Assembly: GCA_014190575.1 (NCBI GenBank)
Contig: BJGQ01000033.1
Coordinates: 2,427-36,458, forward strand
DNA: 34,032 nt
Source: Bacteroidota bacterium
GTDB taxonomy: Bacteria > Bacteroidota > Bacteroidia > Chitinophagales > UBA10324
Direction of reading: 5' to 3'
Shown: positions 1 to 8,622 of the stretch, one piece after another
How the letters are laid out: each line of letters starts with the position of its first letter
Numbering within the stretch: position 1 is the first letter of the stretch
Program-made: the position numbers and the translations under genes
The notes under the pieces: model-generated
Seen by the model: the letters and a program-made list of their open reading frames with translations, nothing else
Databases searched by the model: none
What the model was told of the DNA's origin: nothing

Positions 1-237
1 GATATGGTTTGCGTGGAATCACCTCGAGGTAAAGTGGATATCAAAGCAAGAATAACTGATGAAGTAAAACCCGGAATTCTCAGCACCACTTTCCATTTTC
101 CTGAAGTGATGTTAAATATTATTACCAGCGACGAACACGATAGTGAAGCCATGTGCCCCGAGTATAAAGTTGTTGCTGTAAACATCCGCAAGAGCAAGGG
201 AGGTTTTAAAAATAAAAATGTGCCGTTGAAGATTTAA
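1..237 (+). CDS. Formate dehydrogenase-like molybdopterin oxidoreductase, C-terminal fragment
   Basis: This is the last 78 codons of a gene that begins upstream of the window; the frame is open from the first base, so the ATG at base 4 is not a real start. The residues VKPGILSTTFHFPEV, then NIITSDEHD and CPEYKVVAV, match the end of the molybdopterin-dinucleotide-binding domain of formate dehydrogenase alpha subunits, where the usual pattern is pGxxfxtFHFpE, a tsd segment and then PEYKvxaV. The family oxidises formate using a bis-MGD cofactor. Only the cofactor-cap domain is visible, so the substrate cannot be confirmed; a related bis-MGD oxidoreductase is the alternative. A strong hairpin terminator follows 18 bases after the stop. 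A degenerate second copy of this 3' end lies at 1304-1489. Confidence 0.8.
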   Translation, partial: DMVCVESPRGKVDIKARITDEVKPGILSTTFHFPEVMLNIITSDEHDSEAMCPEYKVVAVNIRKSKGGFKNKNVPLKI

Positions 238-255
238 TTCAATACTTTAAAAATG

Positions 256-288
256 AAAAGTCCTCTGATAAACTATCAGAGGACTTTT
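256..288. terminator. Bidirectional hairpin terminator
   Basis: A perfect 15-bp inverted repeat (arms 256-270 and 274-288, loop AAC) starts with AAAA and ends with TTTT, so it can terminate from both sides. It lies between two convergent genes, the oxidoreductase ending at 237 and the minus-strand gene ending at 309. Confidence 0.85.
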
Positions 289-308
289 ATATTGAAAATT
301 ATTTTAAA

Positions 309-1037
309 CTATAAATAATCACCTACTCCCGCATTAGTTGGAGCTGGCTTGTTTATAACAACATCAGCCGGAGCACTGACTTTTGTTAACCCTGTAATTT
401 TATACCCTGGAGGCTGACCTGTTTTACAATCACGATACCACGCAGACTCAGGTTTACTGCCATCAACAATTAAATGTTGGTAGGCAATTACTCTTGATCC
501 AAGTCCTTGTATTCCACAATCAAAAGTCAGGAATCGCTCCTTGTGATCATCAGGTGTTTTTGGTCTTAAGATAGCTGGTGTGTCCTTTATTGTAAATTCT
601 AAAATTCCACCATTCCTTTTCAGGTAGTCGCGAACAATGTTTGCAGCTTCGCCATTTTCCTTTCCTTTTGGAAATGTATCTGTTGGAATCTTAGTTCCGT
701 TTTTGCTTTTTAATTTTGTAATTCCTGGTGTGCTAATATCGCCTCCCATTACACAGTAGTATGTTTGTTTATATCTGTAACGGCAATTGTTATAAGTTTT
801 TGAAGCTGGATTACGCTCATATTGATCAAATTCAACTGTCCACCATTGCTTTTTATTCTTTTCAAGCATAGTAATAGTTTCTTTCCATTCGAGCCGTGGC
901 ATTTCAACAAATTGCCCCACTCCCAATGGATTATTGTGGTACTTTAAAGTGAAAGTGATTTCAAAATAATTTCCATATTCATCGGGTCTGTTTGAAATTT
1001 TAGCCGTTGAAATATTTTCGAGACTCCAGTGTGCCAT
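309..1037 (-). CDS. Hypothetical protein, 242 aa, unknown function
   Basis: I do not recognise the family. The predicted protein starts MAHWSLENI. It has no signal peptide and no membrane segment, is rich in aromatic residues and lysine, and contains paired cysteines around residue 80-95 (NNCRYRYKQTYYCVMGG) and further cysteines near 175 and 205. This suggests a soluble cytosolic protein, or one exported by a route without a classical signal. It stands alone, convergent with the oxidoreductase gene and facing away from the relic at 1304-1489. The gene lies exactly between the intact 3' end of the oxidoreductase gene and its degenerate copy, so it may have arrived with the rearrangement that created the duplication. 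That is inference from position. No flanking integrase or transposase is visible. Confidence 0.7.
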   Translation of the reverse strand: MAHWSLENISTAKISNRPDEYGNYFEITFTLKYHNNPLGVGQFVEMPRLEWKETITMLEKNKKQWWTVEFDQYERNPASKTYNNCRYRYKQTYYCVMGGDISTPGITKLKSKNGTKIPTDTFPKGKENGEAANIVRDYLKRNGGILEFTIKDTPAILRPKTPDDHKERFLTFDCGIQGLGSRVIAYQHLIVDGSKPESAWYRDCKTGQPPGYKITGLTKVSAPADVVINKPAPTNAGVGDYL

Positions 1038-1303
1038 ATTTAATATTTTTGTAGGCCTTAAATATAATTGTCTAGTTTAATTATGAATATCTTTCTTCGC
1101 ATAAGTATAAGTTAATTCAACAAATCATTTTATACGCATGATTGACATCACGAACTAAATATTCACTCACCGGCCAACAATATCTTAACAAATTGTTAAA
1201 ATAAGCAAGAAGAAAATTATTGATACTCATATCAATATAAAAGTTCCGAAAGTCGATGTATTCAAAGAATTAATTCAGTTAATTATTATAATATAAATTC
1301 AAT
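1038..1303. other. AT-rich intergenic stretch without a gene
   Basis: No plausible coding frame is visible between the unknown gene and the oxidoreductase relic. A short inverted repeat TTAACAA-A-TTGTTAA lies at about 1192-1206. I found no convincing promoter for the minus-strand gene. Similarity to the oxidoreductase gene begins only at about 1304. Confidence 0.5.
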
Positions 1304-1489
1304 AATAACTGATGAAGTAAAACCCGGAATTCTAAGTACCACTTTCCATTTTCCAGAAGTGCTGTTAAACATTATAACCAGCGACGAACATGATACGAAG
1401 CCATGTGCCCCGAGTATAAAGTGGTTGCGGTAAACATCCGCAAGAGAAAGGCAAGTTTTAAAAATAAAAATGTACCGCTGAAGGTTTAA
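1304..1489 (+). pseudogene. Truncated, frameshifted second copy of the oxidoreductase 3' end
   Basis: These 186 bases align with 51-237 (187 bases) over their full length up to and including the stop codon, with 16 substitutions and one deleted base (near 1395, where codon AGT has become AC). The deletion shifts the frame and brings in a stop at 1431. Ten of the 15 substitutions in intact codons are synonymous (for example CTC/CTA, CCT/CCA, GTT/GTG), so the copy diverged while still under protein-level selection and decayed later. There is no start and no upstream part of the gene. It is therefore a remnant of a paralogue or of a displaced allele, not a fresh tandem duplication. Confidence 0.9.
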
Positions 1490-1555
1490 CGCAAACTTTT
1501 CTGTGAGCCAATAAAATAATTCGAAATCTTCTTAAGGTTTTTAGGATAAAACAAA

Positions 1556-1600
1556 AAAATCATTCATAAATTTTTTAATAAAAAATTTATGAATGATTTT
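1556..1600. terminator. Strong AT-rich hairpin terminator
   Basis: A perfect 21-bp inverted repeat (arms 1556-1576 and 1580-1600, loop AAT) is flanked by A-rich and T-rich ends. It lies 32 bases past the stop of the minus-strand PorE-like gene and also downstream of the plus-strand relic, so it can stop transcription from either side. Confidence 0.85.
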
Positions 1601-1632
1601 AGGAGAAGAAAATAATTACTTATAAATCAGTA

Positions 1633-3738
1633 TTATTTGTCTTCTTCTTTTTCTAATTGTTTTTCTTCCTCAATAGTATCAACTGCATCTGGATCAAAAC
1701 CAGAATCACCTTGTTTGTAAATCACATCTTTACCAGGGATAACACCGATAATTTTAAAATCAGTACGACGATTTAACTGACGGCAAGGTTCACAATCTTT
1801 TCCATCATCAGTTGTTTCTTTTACAAGTAATTCTCGCTTACCCATACCCTTTGCAACCAATCTTTCTTTTGAAATACCCTTGTTCAACAAATAATTGACA
1901 ACGCTTTCTGCTCTTTTTTGAGAAAGAGGATCGTTGTATTTATCAGTTCCTTTTCCATCAGTATGAGATCTGATTTCTATTTGAATTGTTGGATTTGCAA
2001 CTAACAAGTTATACAACGAATCTAAGCCCTTAAATGATTCAGGTCGAAGACCAGCTCCATTAAAATCATAAAAAATATTTTCAATAACAATTGGCTCTTT
2101 GGGTGGTATAGGAGTTAAATAAATATCCACCCTCATTGTATCATTATCATCATATTTTCTAACAACATTAAAACTTGCATCATTACTGAAATAGCCTTCT
2201 TTATCGGCTGCCAATTTATAAGTCATTAAGGGTTGAGTATCCCAGAAATACATAGTGTCTCTTTTTGAAAGCTGATCTTTCCCCCATTTAACAGTATCAT
2301 TTGAAACCATTATTACTTTTGCATCAGGCAATTTCTGTTTGGTTTTTGCATCAAAAACATATCCACGAACTGCATAATAAATAACTCTTGGATAACGGAT
2401 TTCCCAAATATCATCGCAACATGTTTCGCTCTTCACTGAAATAGTTCCGGGACGATTTGAAACTACATAACCAATATATTTCTTATCAGATAAAGTATAG
2501 TACATATCATCAACACTACTGTTAATCGGATATCCCATATTTTTTGCAGACTCCCATTTTTTCAAAACACCTTTTGATTTAAAAACATCATAGCCCCCCA
2601 TTCCAGCCCATCCATTTGAACTGAAATAAAGCATATAGTTTTTCGAATCATAGTATGGAGTTATATCATCCCCTAATGTATTTATTTTCTTACCGAGATT
2701 CATAGCAGGAGTCCAGGCATCACCCTTCTTTATACTATACCAGATATCCATTCCACCTGTTCCTTGAGCGCGATTACTGCTGAAATATAAAACTTCTCCT
2801 TCTTTTGAATTTCCAATCGCCGGATGTGTTTGAGTAGAATCTGAATTTACTTCCGCTGGTAATTTTATCGGGTTACTCCACTTGCCATTGCTCTTTACTT
2901 CAGTCATATAAATATCGCAATGCATTTTCATTGATGTTTCATCTAGTTTACATCGAGTAAAATAAAATCTTTTTTTATCGGCTGAAAAAGCTCCATTACC
3001 GTTATGTGAATCTTTATCGTTTACAGGCATATCGGTATAAATAGAACTTTCTCCAAAAGTTGAATCAGTTAATTTAGGTACAGAATAAAATTGAGCAAAT
3101 GATTGATTCCTTTTTTTATCATCTAAAATAATAATAGTATCTGATTTCAATGAAGAATACAATAGCAAATCATTACCATAAGGAACAGGTCCAAATTCGG
3201 TATAAGGAGCATTCACATTTGCGCCTAAATGTTCAACCTTTACCGTATCAGGATTTGCAATAAATTTTATAGCCAAGTCACAACCTTCCGCTTGCATTTT
3301 TGCCTTCTTTTTCATGGCAGATGCATTTAATCCCTTATAAGTTTTTTCGAACTTATTAAAAGCTGCTTTAGCTTCAGAATATTTTGCGTTATACTTCAGA
3401 CACAAAGCATAATAAAATCCTGCATCAGGGTATGTATCAACATTAAGGTCCTGCAATACTTTAAACCATTTCTCTGCCTCTTTATAATCACGAAGCAACA
3501 TTTGAGCCTGAGCAATCTGATTTACAGCATATGCATTATTGCTTTGCTTTTCATACACCTTTTCATAATAAGAAATTGCATTGAAGTAACTACCCATATT
3601 AAAGAGATAGTCAGCCATTTTAAGACTTTGCTTCGCATTCAGGTTTTGTACAGTCTGTGCCTTTGAAAAGACAGGTGCCAAAAGAAATACTATCAGGATG
3701 CTCTTGCTCAAAAGTTTCATGGTATTGCTGAGATTCAT
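1633..3738 (-). CDS. PorE-like OmpA-family protein (TPR, PD40 propeller, CRD, OmpA)
   Basis: The 701-residue protein has a signal peptide (about 1-28, ending SKAQ), TPR-like helices at about 36-150, a PD40/WD40-like beta-propeller at about 175-445 with blades such as LLLYSSLKSD and VLYFSSNRA, a carboxypeptidase-regulatory-like domain at 449-545, and an OmpA-type peptidoglycan-binding domain at 549-667. In the OmpA domain D594 (SHTDGKG) and R609 (LSQKRAES) are the expected diaminopimelate-contacting pair. This domain order is that of PorE, the protein tethering the type IX secretion machinery to peptidoglycan. The gene follows a PorP/SprF gene by 38 bases on the same strand, a common pairing in Bacteroidota. 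Many such pairs exist per genome, so it may be an accessory paralogue and not the core PorE. An internal ATG at codon 7 (MKLLSKS) is an equally good start. Confidence 0.88.
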   Translation of the reverse strand: MNLSNTMKLLSKSILIVFLLAPVFSKAQTVQNLNAKQSLKMADYLFNMGSYFNAISYYEKVYEKQSNNAYAVNQIAQAQMLLRDYKEAEKWFKVLQDLNVDTYPDAGFYYALCLKYNAKYSEAKAAFNKFEKTYKGLNASAMKKKAKMQAEGCDLAIKFIANPDTVKVEHLGANVNAPYTEFGPVPYGNDLLLYSSLKSDTIIILDDKKRNQSFAQFYSVPKLTDSTFGESSIYTDMPVNDKDSHNGNGAFSADKKRFYFTRCKLDETSMKMHCDIYMTEVKSNGKWSNPIKLPAEVNSDSTQTHPAIGNSKEGEVLYFSSNRAQGTGGMDIWYSIKKGDAWTPAMNLGKKINTLGDDITPYYDSKNYMLYFSSNGWAGMGGYDVFKSKGVLKKWESAKNMGYPINSSVDDMYYTLSDKKYIGYVVSNRPGTISVKSETCCDDIWEIRYPRVIYYAVRGYVFDAKTKQKLPDAKVIMVSNDTVKWGKDQLSKRDTMYFWDTQPLMTYKLAADKEGYFSNDASFNVVRKYDDNDTMRVDIYLTPIPPKEPIVIENIFYDFNGAGLRPESFKGLDSLYNLLVANPTIQIEIRSHTDGKGTDKYNDPLSQKRAESVVNYLLNKGISKERLVAKGMGKRELLVKETTDDGKDCEPCRQLNRRTDFKIIGVIPGKDVIYKQGDSGFDPDAVDTIEEEKQLEKEEDK

Positions 3739-3776
3739 CTTATGTTAAAAATGTTGTTGTTATTAAAATTATTTTG

Positions 3777-4802
3777 TTAAAAACGAGGACACCAAAGAAT
3801 TGGTTTATCAAGAATTAAACCTCCAATACATCCGGTATAAGAAAGCGACAATTCAAACCCTCCTTTATTGCTTGTTGCAGTGTTAAGAGTTGAAACATTC
3901 ACATCATAACTTAGACCTAAACGAACTTTTTTATACTCGCCACCAATAAGAATATTGGCCGCATCGCCTAGACGATAGTAACCGCCAAAATAAATATCAG
4001 CTTCCATGTTTGCATTAGAAACATGATACCCCAAATTAGTTCCGAAATTAATTTCTTTGGCTTTTGATTGCCCCATATATAATACTGATGGAATAACACT
4101 CCATTTTTCATTAAATTTTATTTTAGCTCCTGCATGAAGTACCGAGCGCATATTTAATTTAGAAAGTTTATTTCCGTAAAATGTTTCCTTAGGCTGAGTA
4201 ATATGAAAAGCTGCAGCTCCTGCATACAAATCAATTTTGGGATTTACATGAGCGAGAAAAACTAAACCTGAATTCATATCAAGGTACCCAAATTTTGAAT
4301 TAACACTTGTATAGTCAGTAGTTAAAATACTATGATCGAATGTTGTTCCATTAAATTGTTCTTCAAAATTCAGCAAAGAAGCATCTACTCTTTTTTGGAC
4401 ATAACCGGTTTGCAATCCAACAGACACGCCATACTTATGCTCTGAATCAAAATAATATAAATAACCTGCTGAGCCAAGAATAGAAAGGTTTGATAAATTA
4501 CCATCACCAGCCTGATCGTTTAATATTAGTAACCCAGCTGAAAGCACTCCTGTTTTAATGTATCGCGCGGCAAGATTATTTATATCGAACGATAATGATG
4601 GAGTAGTATAGGCAGTTGTTGGAGTTATGCTATGCCATTGGTTTCTATACATTATTCCAGCCCTGTAATTACAATCATTTATTCCGGTAAGTGCGGGATT
4701 AAGGGTAAGAGGCGAAGCGTAAAATTGCGAATAGTGAATATCCTGTGCTTTTAAATTAAAAGTGAGAATAATTACAACTAAAAAAAGTGCGAGTTTTTTC
4801 AT
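3777..4802 (-). CDS. PorP/SprF family type IX secretion outer-membrane protein
   Basis: The 341-residue protein has a signal peptide (MKKLALFLVVIILTFNLKAQ) followed by the family signature: DIHYSQFYASPLTLNPALTG, then RAGIMYRNQW. The rest shows alternating hydrophobic, glycine-rich strands and ends in a short aromatic C-terminus (CPRF), as expected for an outer-membrane beta-barrel. PorP and SprF belong to the type IX secretion and gliding apparatus; family members are usually encoded beside a large OmpA or cargo protein, which here is the PorE-like gene 38 bases downstream. It is first in the two-gene operon. I could not identify a consensus promoter in the 227 bases upstream. Confidence 0.9.
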   Translation of the reverse strand: MKKLALFLVVIILTFNLKAQDIHYSQFYASPLTLNPALTGINDCNYRAGIMYRNQWHSITPTTAYTTPSLSFDINNLAARYIKTGVLSAGLLILNDQAGDGNLSNLSILGSAGYLYYFDSEHKYGVSVGLQTGYVQKRVDASLLNFEEQFNGTTFDHSILTTDYTSVNSKFGYLDMNSGLVFLAHVNPKIDLYAGAAAFHITQPKETFYGNKLSKLNMRSVLHAGAKIKFNEKWSVIPSVLYMGQSKAKEINFGTNLGYHVSNANMEADIYFGGYYRLGDAANILIGGEYKKVRLGLSYDVNVSTLNTATSNKGGFELSLSYTGCIGGLILDKPILWCPRF

Positions 4803-5029
4803 ATTAGCTAACTATGTTTTTCTACAAAAAAAGATTGAATGAGGTATTATCATCAAAAGTTGAAGCGCAATATATGTAAAAATCCAATTGACACAATTAT
4901 TTATGTAAAAACATAATATCAAAAGTTTAGATAAAACTTACGCTCCTAGCAAAAGCAATGCAATCGGTTGGTAATTTTTCTATTCAGTAAACGGTCATTC
5001 CCTCTATACTTGCATCGCAATTCCATTGA

Positions 5030-6478
5030 ATGATTTCCAGACATTTTTTAAAATCATCACTCATATATTCCATTTTCGGAGCATTACCACTAGCCTCCAG
5101 TATTATTTTATTACCGTTTTATACTAATCTTTTAAGCACGACTGATTTCGGATTGTTGGCCATTTTTATCAGTTTCACCTTGCTCATGCAGATTTTTGTA
5201 AACCTCAGTTTCGATGCATTGGTTGGAATTCACTATTTTGAACTAAAAGATAATTCAGAAAAGCTGAACGCTTATATTTCTACTGTTTTTATTTCTTTAA
5301 TTATTATAGGAGCAATTTTTATTTCCATTTCCTTCATTTTGGGTCCGCCAATTTTCAAATGGGTTTTCAGTGGTAAAATTGATTTTTTTCCATATGGTTT
5401 TATGTCAATTGCTACGGCTGTCTTTAATAGTTTTTTTAAGACTTATACTTTTTTGTTAATTAATCAGCAACGGCCAATCCGGTTTTTGTGGATGAATCTT
5501 TTCAATTTTATTCTCACTATAGCCATTTCAATTTTTGGTTTATACCTGTATCCTCAAACATTGATTGGGCCAATGAATGGGAGATTACTTTCAGGCGTTG
5601 GAATTTTTTTACTGACATTTTTATATGTCATTTCTGAAACCGGAATAGTTTATAAACCCCGACTATTAAAAGGTGCAATAGCCTTTTGTGCCCCAATAGT
5701 TATTTATTTCAGTATGAGTTGGCTAATTAGTTATGCCGACCGTTTTATAATTAATTATTTTGACAACCCTGCTGATGTTGGTGTTTTTGATTTTAGTGTG
5801 AAGTGTACTTTGTTGATTGATTTTGCACTTGGCGGATTAATCAGCGCCATTTATCCAAAGGTTTATTCCATCTGGAAGGAACAAAAAATAAATTACAGCT
5901 CTCCTGAAGTGAACAAATATTTTCACAGCCTGAGCGCATTAAATCTGCTGATGATTGCTTTGACAATTTTATTTATTCCCTTGATTATTCCTATGGTTGT
6001 AACCAATAAAAATTATTATCTCTCCTTTCAGTTTCTACCGATACTTTCCATTTCATTTATCACCCGAGCATTGTTGAATATGTATATCGCTCCGGTTTAT
6101 TTTTTTAAGAAGACCATTATTCTTCCGAAAGTTTTTTTCATAACTGCCGTTTTTCAATTCACCATCAGTTTTTTTATGGTGAAATATTTTGGATTATGGG
6201 GAGCAGTGTGGGCTATTGCATTAATAAAACCAATTCAATTGGTTATGATGTGGTACGAAAGCAATAAGATTTTTAAATTCAGTTTTAATTCAATGAAATT
6301 AATTTTTCTACCTCTTGCTTATTGTATTTTGGTAATTGCCACCAATTATTTTTTATCAGGATATAACTATTATATCATTAACTCCTTTGGACTTTTTATC
6401 GTTTGCGTTTTAATATTTCTTGTCTACAGAAATGAAATATTTGATTCGTTTAGTTTTATTAAGAAAAAATATTTATAG
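5030..6478 (+). CDS. Polysaccharide/O-antigen flippase (Wzx-like, MATE/MVF superfamily)
   Basis: The 482-residue protein is highly hydrophobic, with about 12-14 membrane segments spread evenly from residue 10 to the C-terminus. The N-terminal portion (SLIYSIFGALPLASSIILLP, then FYTNLLSTTDFGLLA) is typical of the polysaccharide_synt family, in which a first-helix segment is followed by the YTxxLsxxdFG motif. Wzx-type proteins flip undecaprenyl-linked oligosaccharides across the inner membrane. The neighbours are glycosyltransferases and methyltransferases, which supports a surface-glycan role. It converges with the glycosyltransferase gene ending at 6487, with only eight bases between the stops. 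Confidence 0.87.
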   Translation: MISRHFLKSSLIYSIFGALPLASSIILLPFYTNLLSTTDFGLLAIFISFTLLMQIFVNLSFDALVGIHYFELKDNSEKLNAYISTVFISLIIIGAIFISISFILGPPIFKWVFSGKIDFFPYGFMSIATAVFNSFFKTYTFLLINQQRPIRFLWMNLFNFILTIAISIFGLYLYPQTLIGPMNGRLLSGVGIFLLTFLYVISETGIVYKPRLLKGAIAFCAPIVIYFSMSWLISYADRFIINYFDNPADVGVFDFSVKCTLLIDFALGGLISAIYPKVYSIWKEQKINYSSPEVNKYFHSLSALNLLMIALTILFIPLIIPMVVTNKNYYLSFQFLPILSISFITRALLNMYIAPVYFFKKTIILPKVFFITAVFQFTISFFMVKYFGLWGAVWAIALIKPIQLVMMWYESNKIFKFSFNSMKLIFLPLAYCILVIATNYFLSGYNYYIINSFGLFIVCVLIFLVYRNEIFDSFSFIKKKYL

Positions 6479-6488
6479 AAAATATTTT
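6466..6488. terminator. Candidate AT-only hairpin between convergent genes
   Basis: AAAATATTT (6466-6474) and AAATATTTT (6480-6488) form a 9-bp stem with a 5-base loop. The hairpin overlaps the last codons of the flippase gene and reaches the stop of the opposing glycosyltransferase gene. It contains only A-T pairs, so it is weak, but its position fits a shared terminator. Confidence 0.35.
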
Positions 6489-7620
6489 AGCCCAAATTAA
6501 TTAATGATGCATAGGAATAAAGTGTCGTAAATTTTTTTCCAATTTCAATTTCATTTACAGTCGCGGAAAAGTCTGATGCGATTTTTTCGTTGTTAAATTC
6601 TCTTTCTCGGGCATTATTAATTCCGGTAATCCATTCAGCATTCCCATTTTGACAAATCAATCCATTTTCTTCATTAATCAATTCCGGTATTGCTCCTGCA
6701 TTTGATGCAATAACAGGAGTGCCGGTACAAAGTGCTTCAGCAATCACAACTGAAAATGTTTCGATACTTGATGCATGTATAAAAAAATCGGATTGATGCA
6801 GCATTGTTGCAATTTCCGGCTTCGATTTTCTACCGTAGTAGTTTATCTGAATTAAATTCTGATTCTGTTTTATTTCATTCAACTGGCTTCCATCACCTAT
6901 CAAATTGAGAACAATTTTTTTTAAGTTTGTTTTTTGAATTTCATTTAACGCATTCACAAAAAGCATTGGTAGCTTTGGTGGCTCCCAGGTTGCAACAGCA
7001 GTAAAAATTAATTCGTTGTGCTTTTGTTTTGGTTGGTAACAGAAAATTTCACTATCCACCATATTCGGAATTACCTTTATTTTCTCTTTACCAATTACAA
7101 ATTCCGAAATATTATTTTTGAGAAACTCAGAAACAGTTGTGACAAATTTTGCATGCCGAAAAGCACTTTGTGCAACGGATGAAAAAATATTTTTCTTCAT
7201 AAACTTTCCAACCTTACTCCAATGTTCGGTTATTATCAGTGGTATGCCTGTGGCTTTCGATAACCAATAACCCATTAATCCGCAAGGTGCAATGATGTTT
7301 GCATGAATAACATCAAACTTATTTTTCGGTTTAAATTTTCTGAATTCAATTTTTAAATGATAATAAAGGAATAGCGGGTTAGCATAAATTAATTTATTAA
7401 ATCTCGATCGCAACTCAATTGAAATTGTTTCCACTCCATTTTCATCTGTAAAATAATTGACTGTTTTTTTATATAGTGCTGAATCTTTAATAGAACTTAT
7501 TGCAATTACTACAATCTCATTGCCAACGCTTTTAATAGCATTTGCATGTTCCTTTATAAAAATACCCTTGCCCGGATTTTCTTTATGTGGATACCAACAG
7601 GTGAGAAAAAGGATTTTCAT
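6487..7620 (-). CDS. Glycosyltransferase family 4 (GT-B fold)
   Basis: The 377-residue protein opens with MKILFLTCWYPHKENPGKG and IFIKEHANAI, the usual start of GT4 enzymes. The N-terminal acceptor domain includes FDVIHANIIAPCGLMG, and ITEHWSKVGK follows. The C-terminal nucleotide-sugar domain contains the E-x7-E motif (ETFSVVIAE), followed by ALCTGTPVIASNAGAIPELI. No signal peptide is present, so it acts at the cytoplasmic face of the inner membrane. Sugar donor and acceptor cannot be read from the sequence. It is encoded divergently from the FkbM methyltransferase gene at 7700, with about 80 bases between the starts, and likely takes part in the same glycan pathway. Confidence 0.88.
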   Translation of the reverse strand: MKILFLTCWYPHKENPGKGIFIKEHANAIKSVGNEIVVIAISSIKDSALYKKTVNYFTDENGVETISIELRSRFNKLIYANPLFLYYHLKIEFRKFKPKNKFDVIHANIIAPCGLMGYWLSKATGIPLIITEHWSKVGKFMKKNIFSSVAQSAFRHAKFVTTVSEFLKNNISEFVIGKEKIKVIPNMVDSEIFCYQPKQKHNELIFTAVATWEPPKLPMLFVNALNEIQKTNLKKIVLNLIGDGSQLNEIKQNQNLIQINYYGRKSKPEIATMLHQSDFFIHASSIETFSVVIAEALCTGTPVIASNAGAIPELINEENGLICQNGNAEWITGINNAREREFNNEKIASDFSATVNEIEIGKKFTTLYSYASLINLG

Positions 7621-7699
7621 TTGCGCAAATTAAAAATGAATTTTTAATCCGGCTTTCGGCCACTTCATTTTAATTATTTTCGCCATCAAATAAAAGTTG

Positions 7700-8599
7700 A
7701 TGCTATTTATTTACAAACCATTTGCAAATTCTGTTTATAGAAATATTCTAAGACCATTTTCTGCAATACTTCCTTCGAAGTTTAAAATTCCTATTAATGG
7801 ATCTTTCAATATTAATCTGGGCCAAGGACAGAAAATTAAATTCATTACGAACCCAACAAGTTTTCTTTCGCGCCTTTTATTTTGGGATGGAGTAACAGGA
7901 TTTGAATATGAGTGTGTTCGGATTTTTATTGAGTTGTCAAAAGAATCAAAAATCTTTTTCGACATTGGTGCTAACATGGGCTACTATTCCTTAGTTGCTT
8001 CAGCTTTTAATCCCGGAATAAAAATATTTGGATTTGAACCCCTACCTTCAGCAAACAAATATTTTAAATTGAATGCTCAACTTAATAATTTTAAAAATAT
8101 TAATGTTAAGGAACTTGCACTTTCAAATCAATCTGGGAAAGCAACTTTTTATGCAATAAGAAATCCGAAGTTTAAAGAAATTGAAGACCAATTAGCAGGT
8201 GATGGTGGTCTTAATGCTAAACAATCAGGAGAAAGATCAGGGTATAATTTTGATGTTACGATTGATACGCTCGATAATTTTGTGTCAGCTAATCTAAACG
8301 CAACAGAAAAAATTGATTTAATTAAATTGGATACCGAAGCAAGTGAGCACCTGGTGCTTGCAGGAGCAAAAAATGTTTTAAGTGAGCACCGCCCCATAAT
8401 TCAGTGCGAAATATTAAAAGGAAATATTGAAAGTGAGCTGAATGAAATATTCACCGCAAACAATTATTTATTCTTTAAAATTAAAAAGGAAGGTGTGACT
8501 CAAAGAGAGAGTTTGCTAAATGATGAAGATTCTAAAACAGATTATTTTATGGTTCCTATTGAGAAAAAAAATAAAATTGAAAAATTTCTACTTCACTAA
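7700..8599 (+). CDS. FkbM-family SAM-dependent methyltransferase
   Basis: The protein is about 299 residues. Motif I is FFDIGANMGYYSLVA, followed by IFGFEPLPSANKYFKLN, the classic FkbM arrangement, and later by IDLIKLDTEASEHLVLAGA, which corresponds to the conserved D-x-E-G-x-E-xx-vL-xGa region. FkbM enzymes typically O-methylate sugars or polyketides and are frequent in O-antigen and exopolysaccharide clusters. I prefer the ATG at 7700 to an in-frame TTG immediately before it. The gene leads a tight three-gene run on the plus strand (7700-10779), with 23 and then 3 bases between genes, so the three are probably co-transcribed. Confidence 0.87.
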   Translation: MLFIYKPFANSVYRNILRPFSAILPSKFKIPINGSFNINLGQGQKIKFITNPTSFLSRLLFWDGVTGFEYECVRIFIELSKESKIFFDIGANMGYYSLVASAFNPGIKIFGFEPLPSANKYFKLNAQLNNFKNINVKELALSNQSGKATFYAIRNPKFKEIEDQLAGDGGLNAKQSGERSGYNFDVTIDTLDNFVSANLNATEKIDLIKLDTEASEHLVLAGAKNVLSEHRPIIQCEILKGNIESELNEIFTANNYLFFKIKKEGVTQRESLLNDEDSKTDYFMVPIEKKNKIEKFLLH

Positions 8600-8622
8600 T
8601 TTTTAATAACAAAACCGAAATT

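Noticed and set aside
1633-4802. A complete type IX secretion core locus
   Set aside because: Only a PorP/SprF and a PorE-like gene are present, without porK-porN or sov; such accessory pairs are common, so I call only the two genes.
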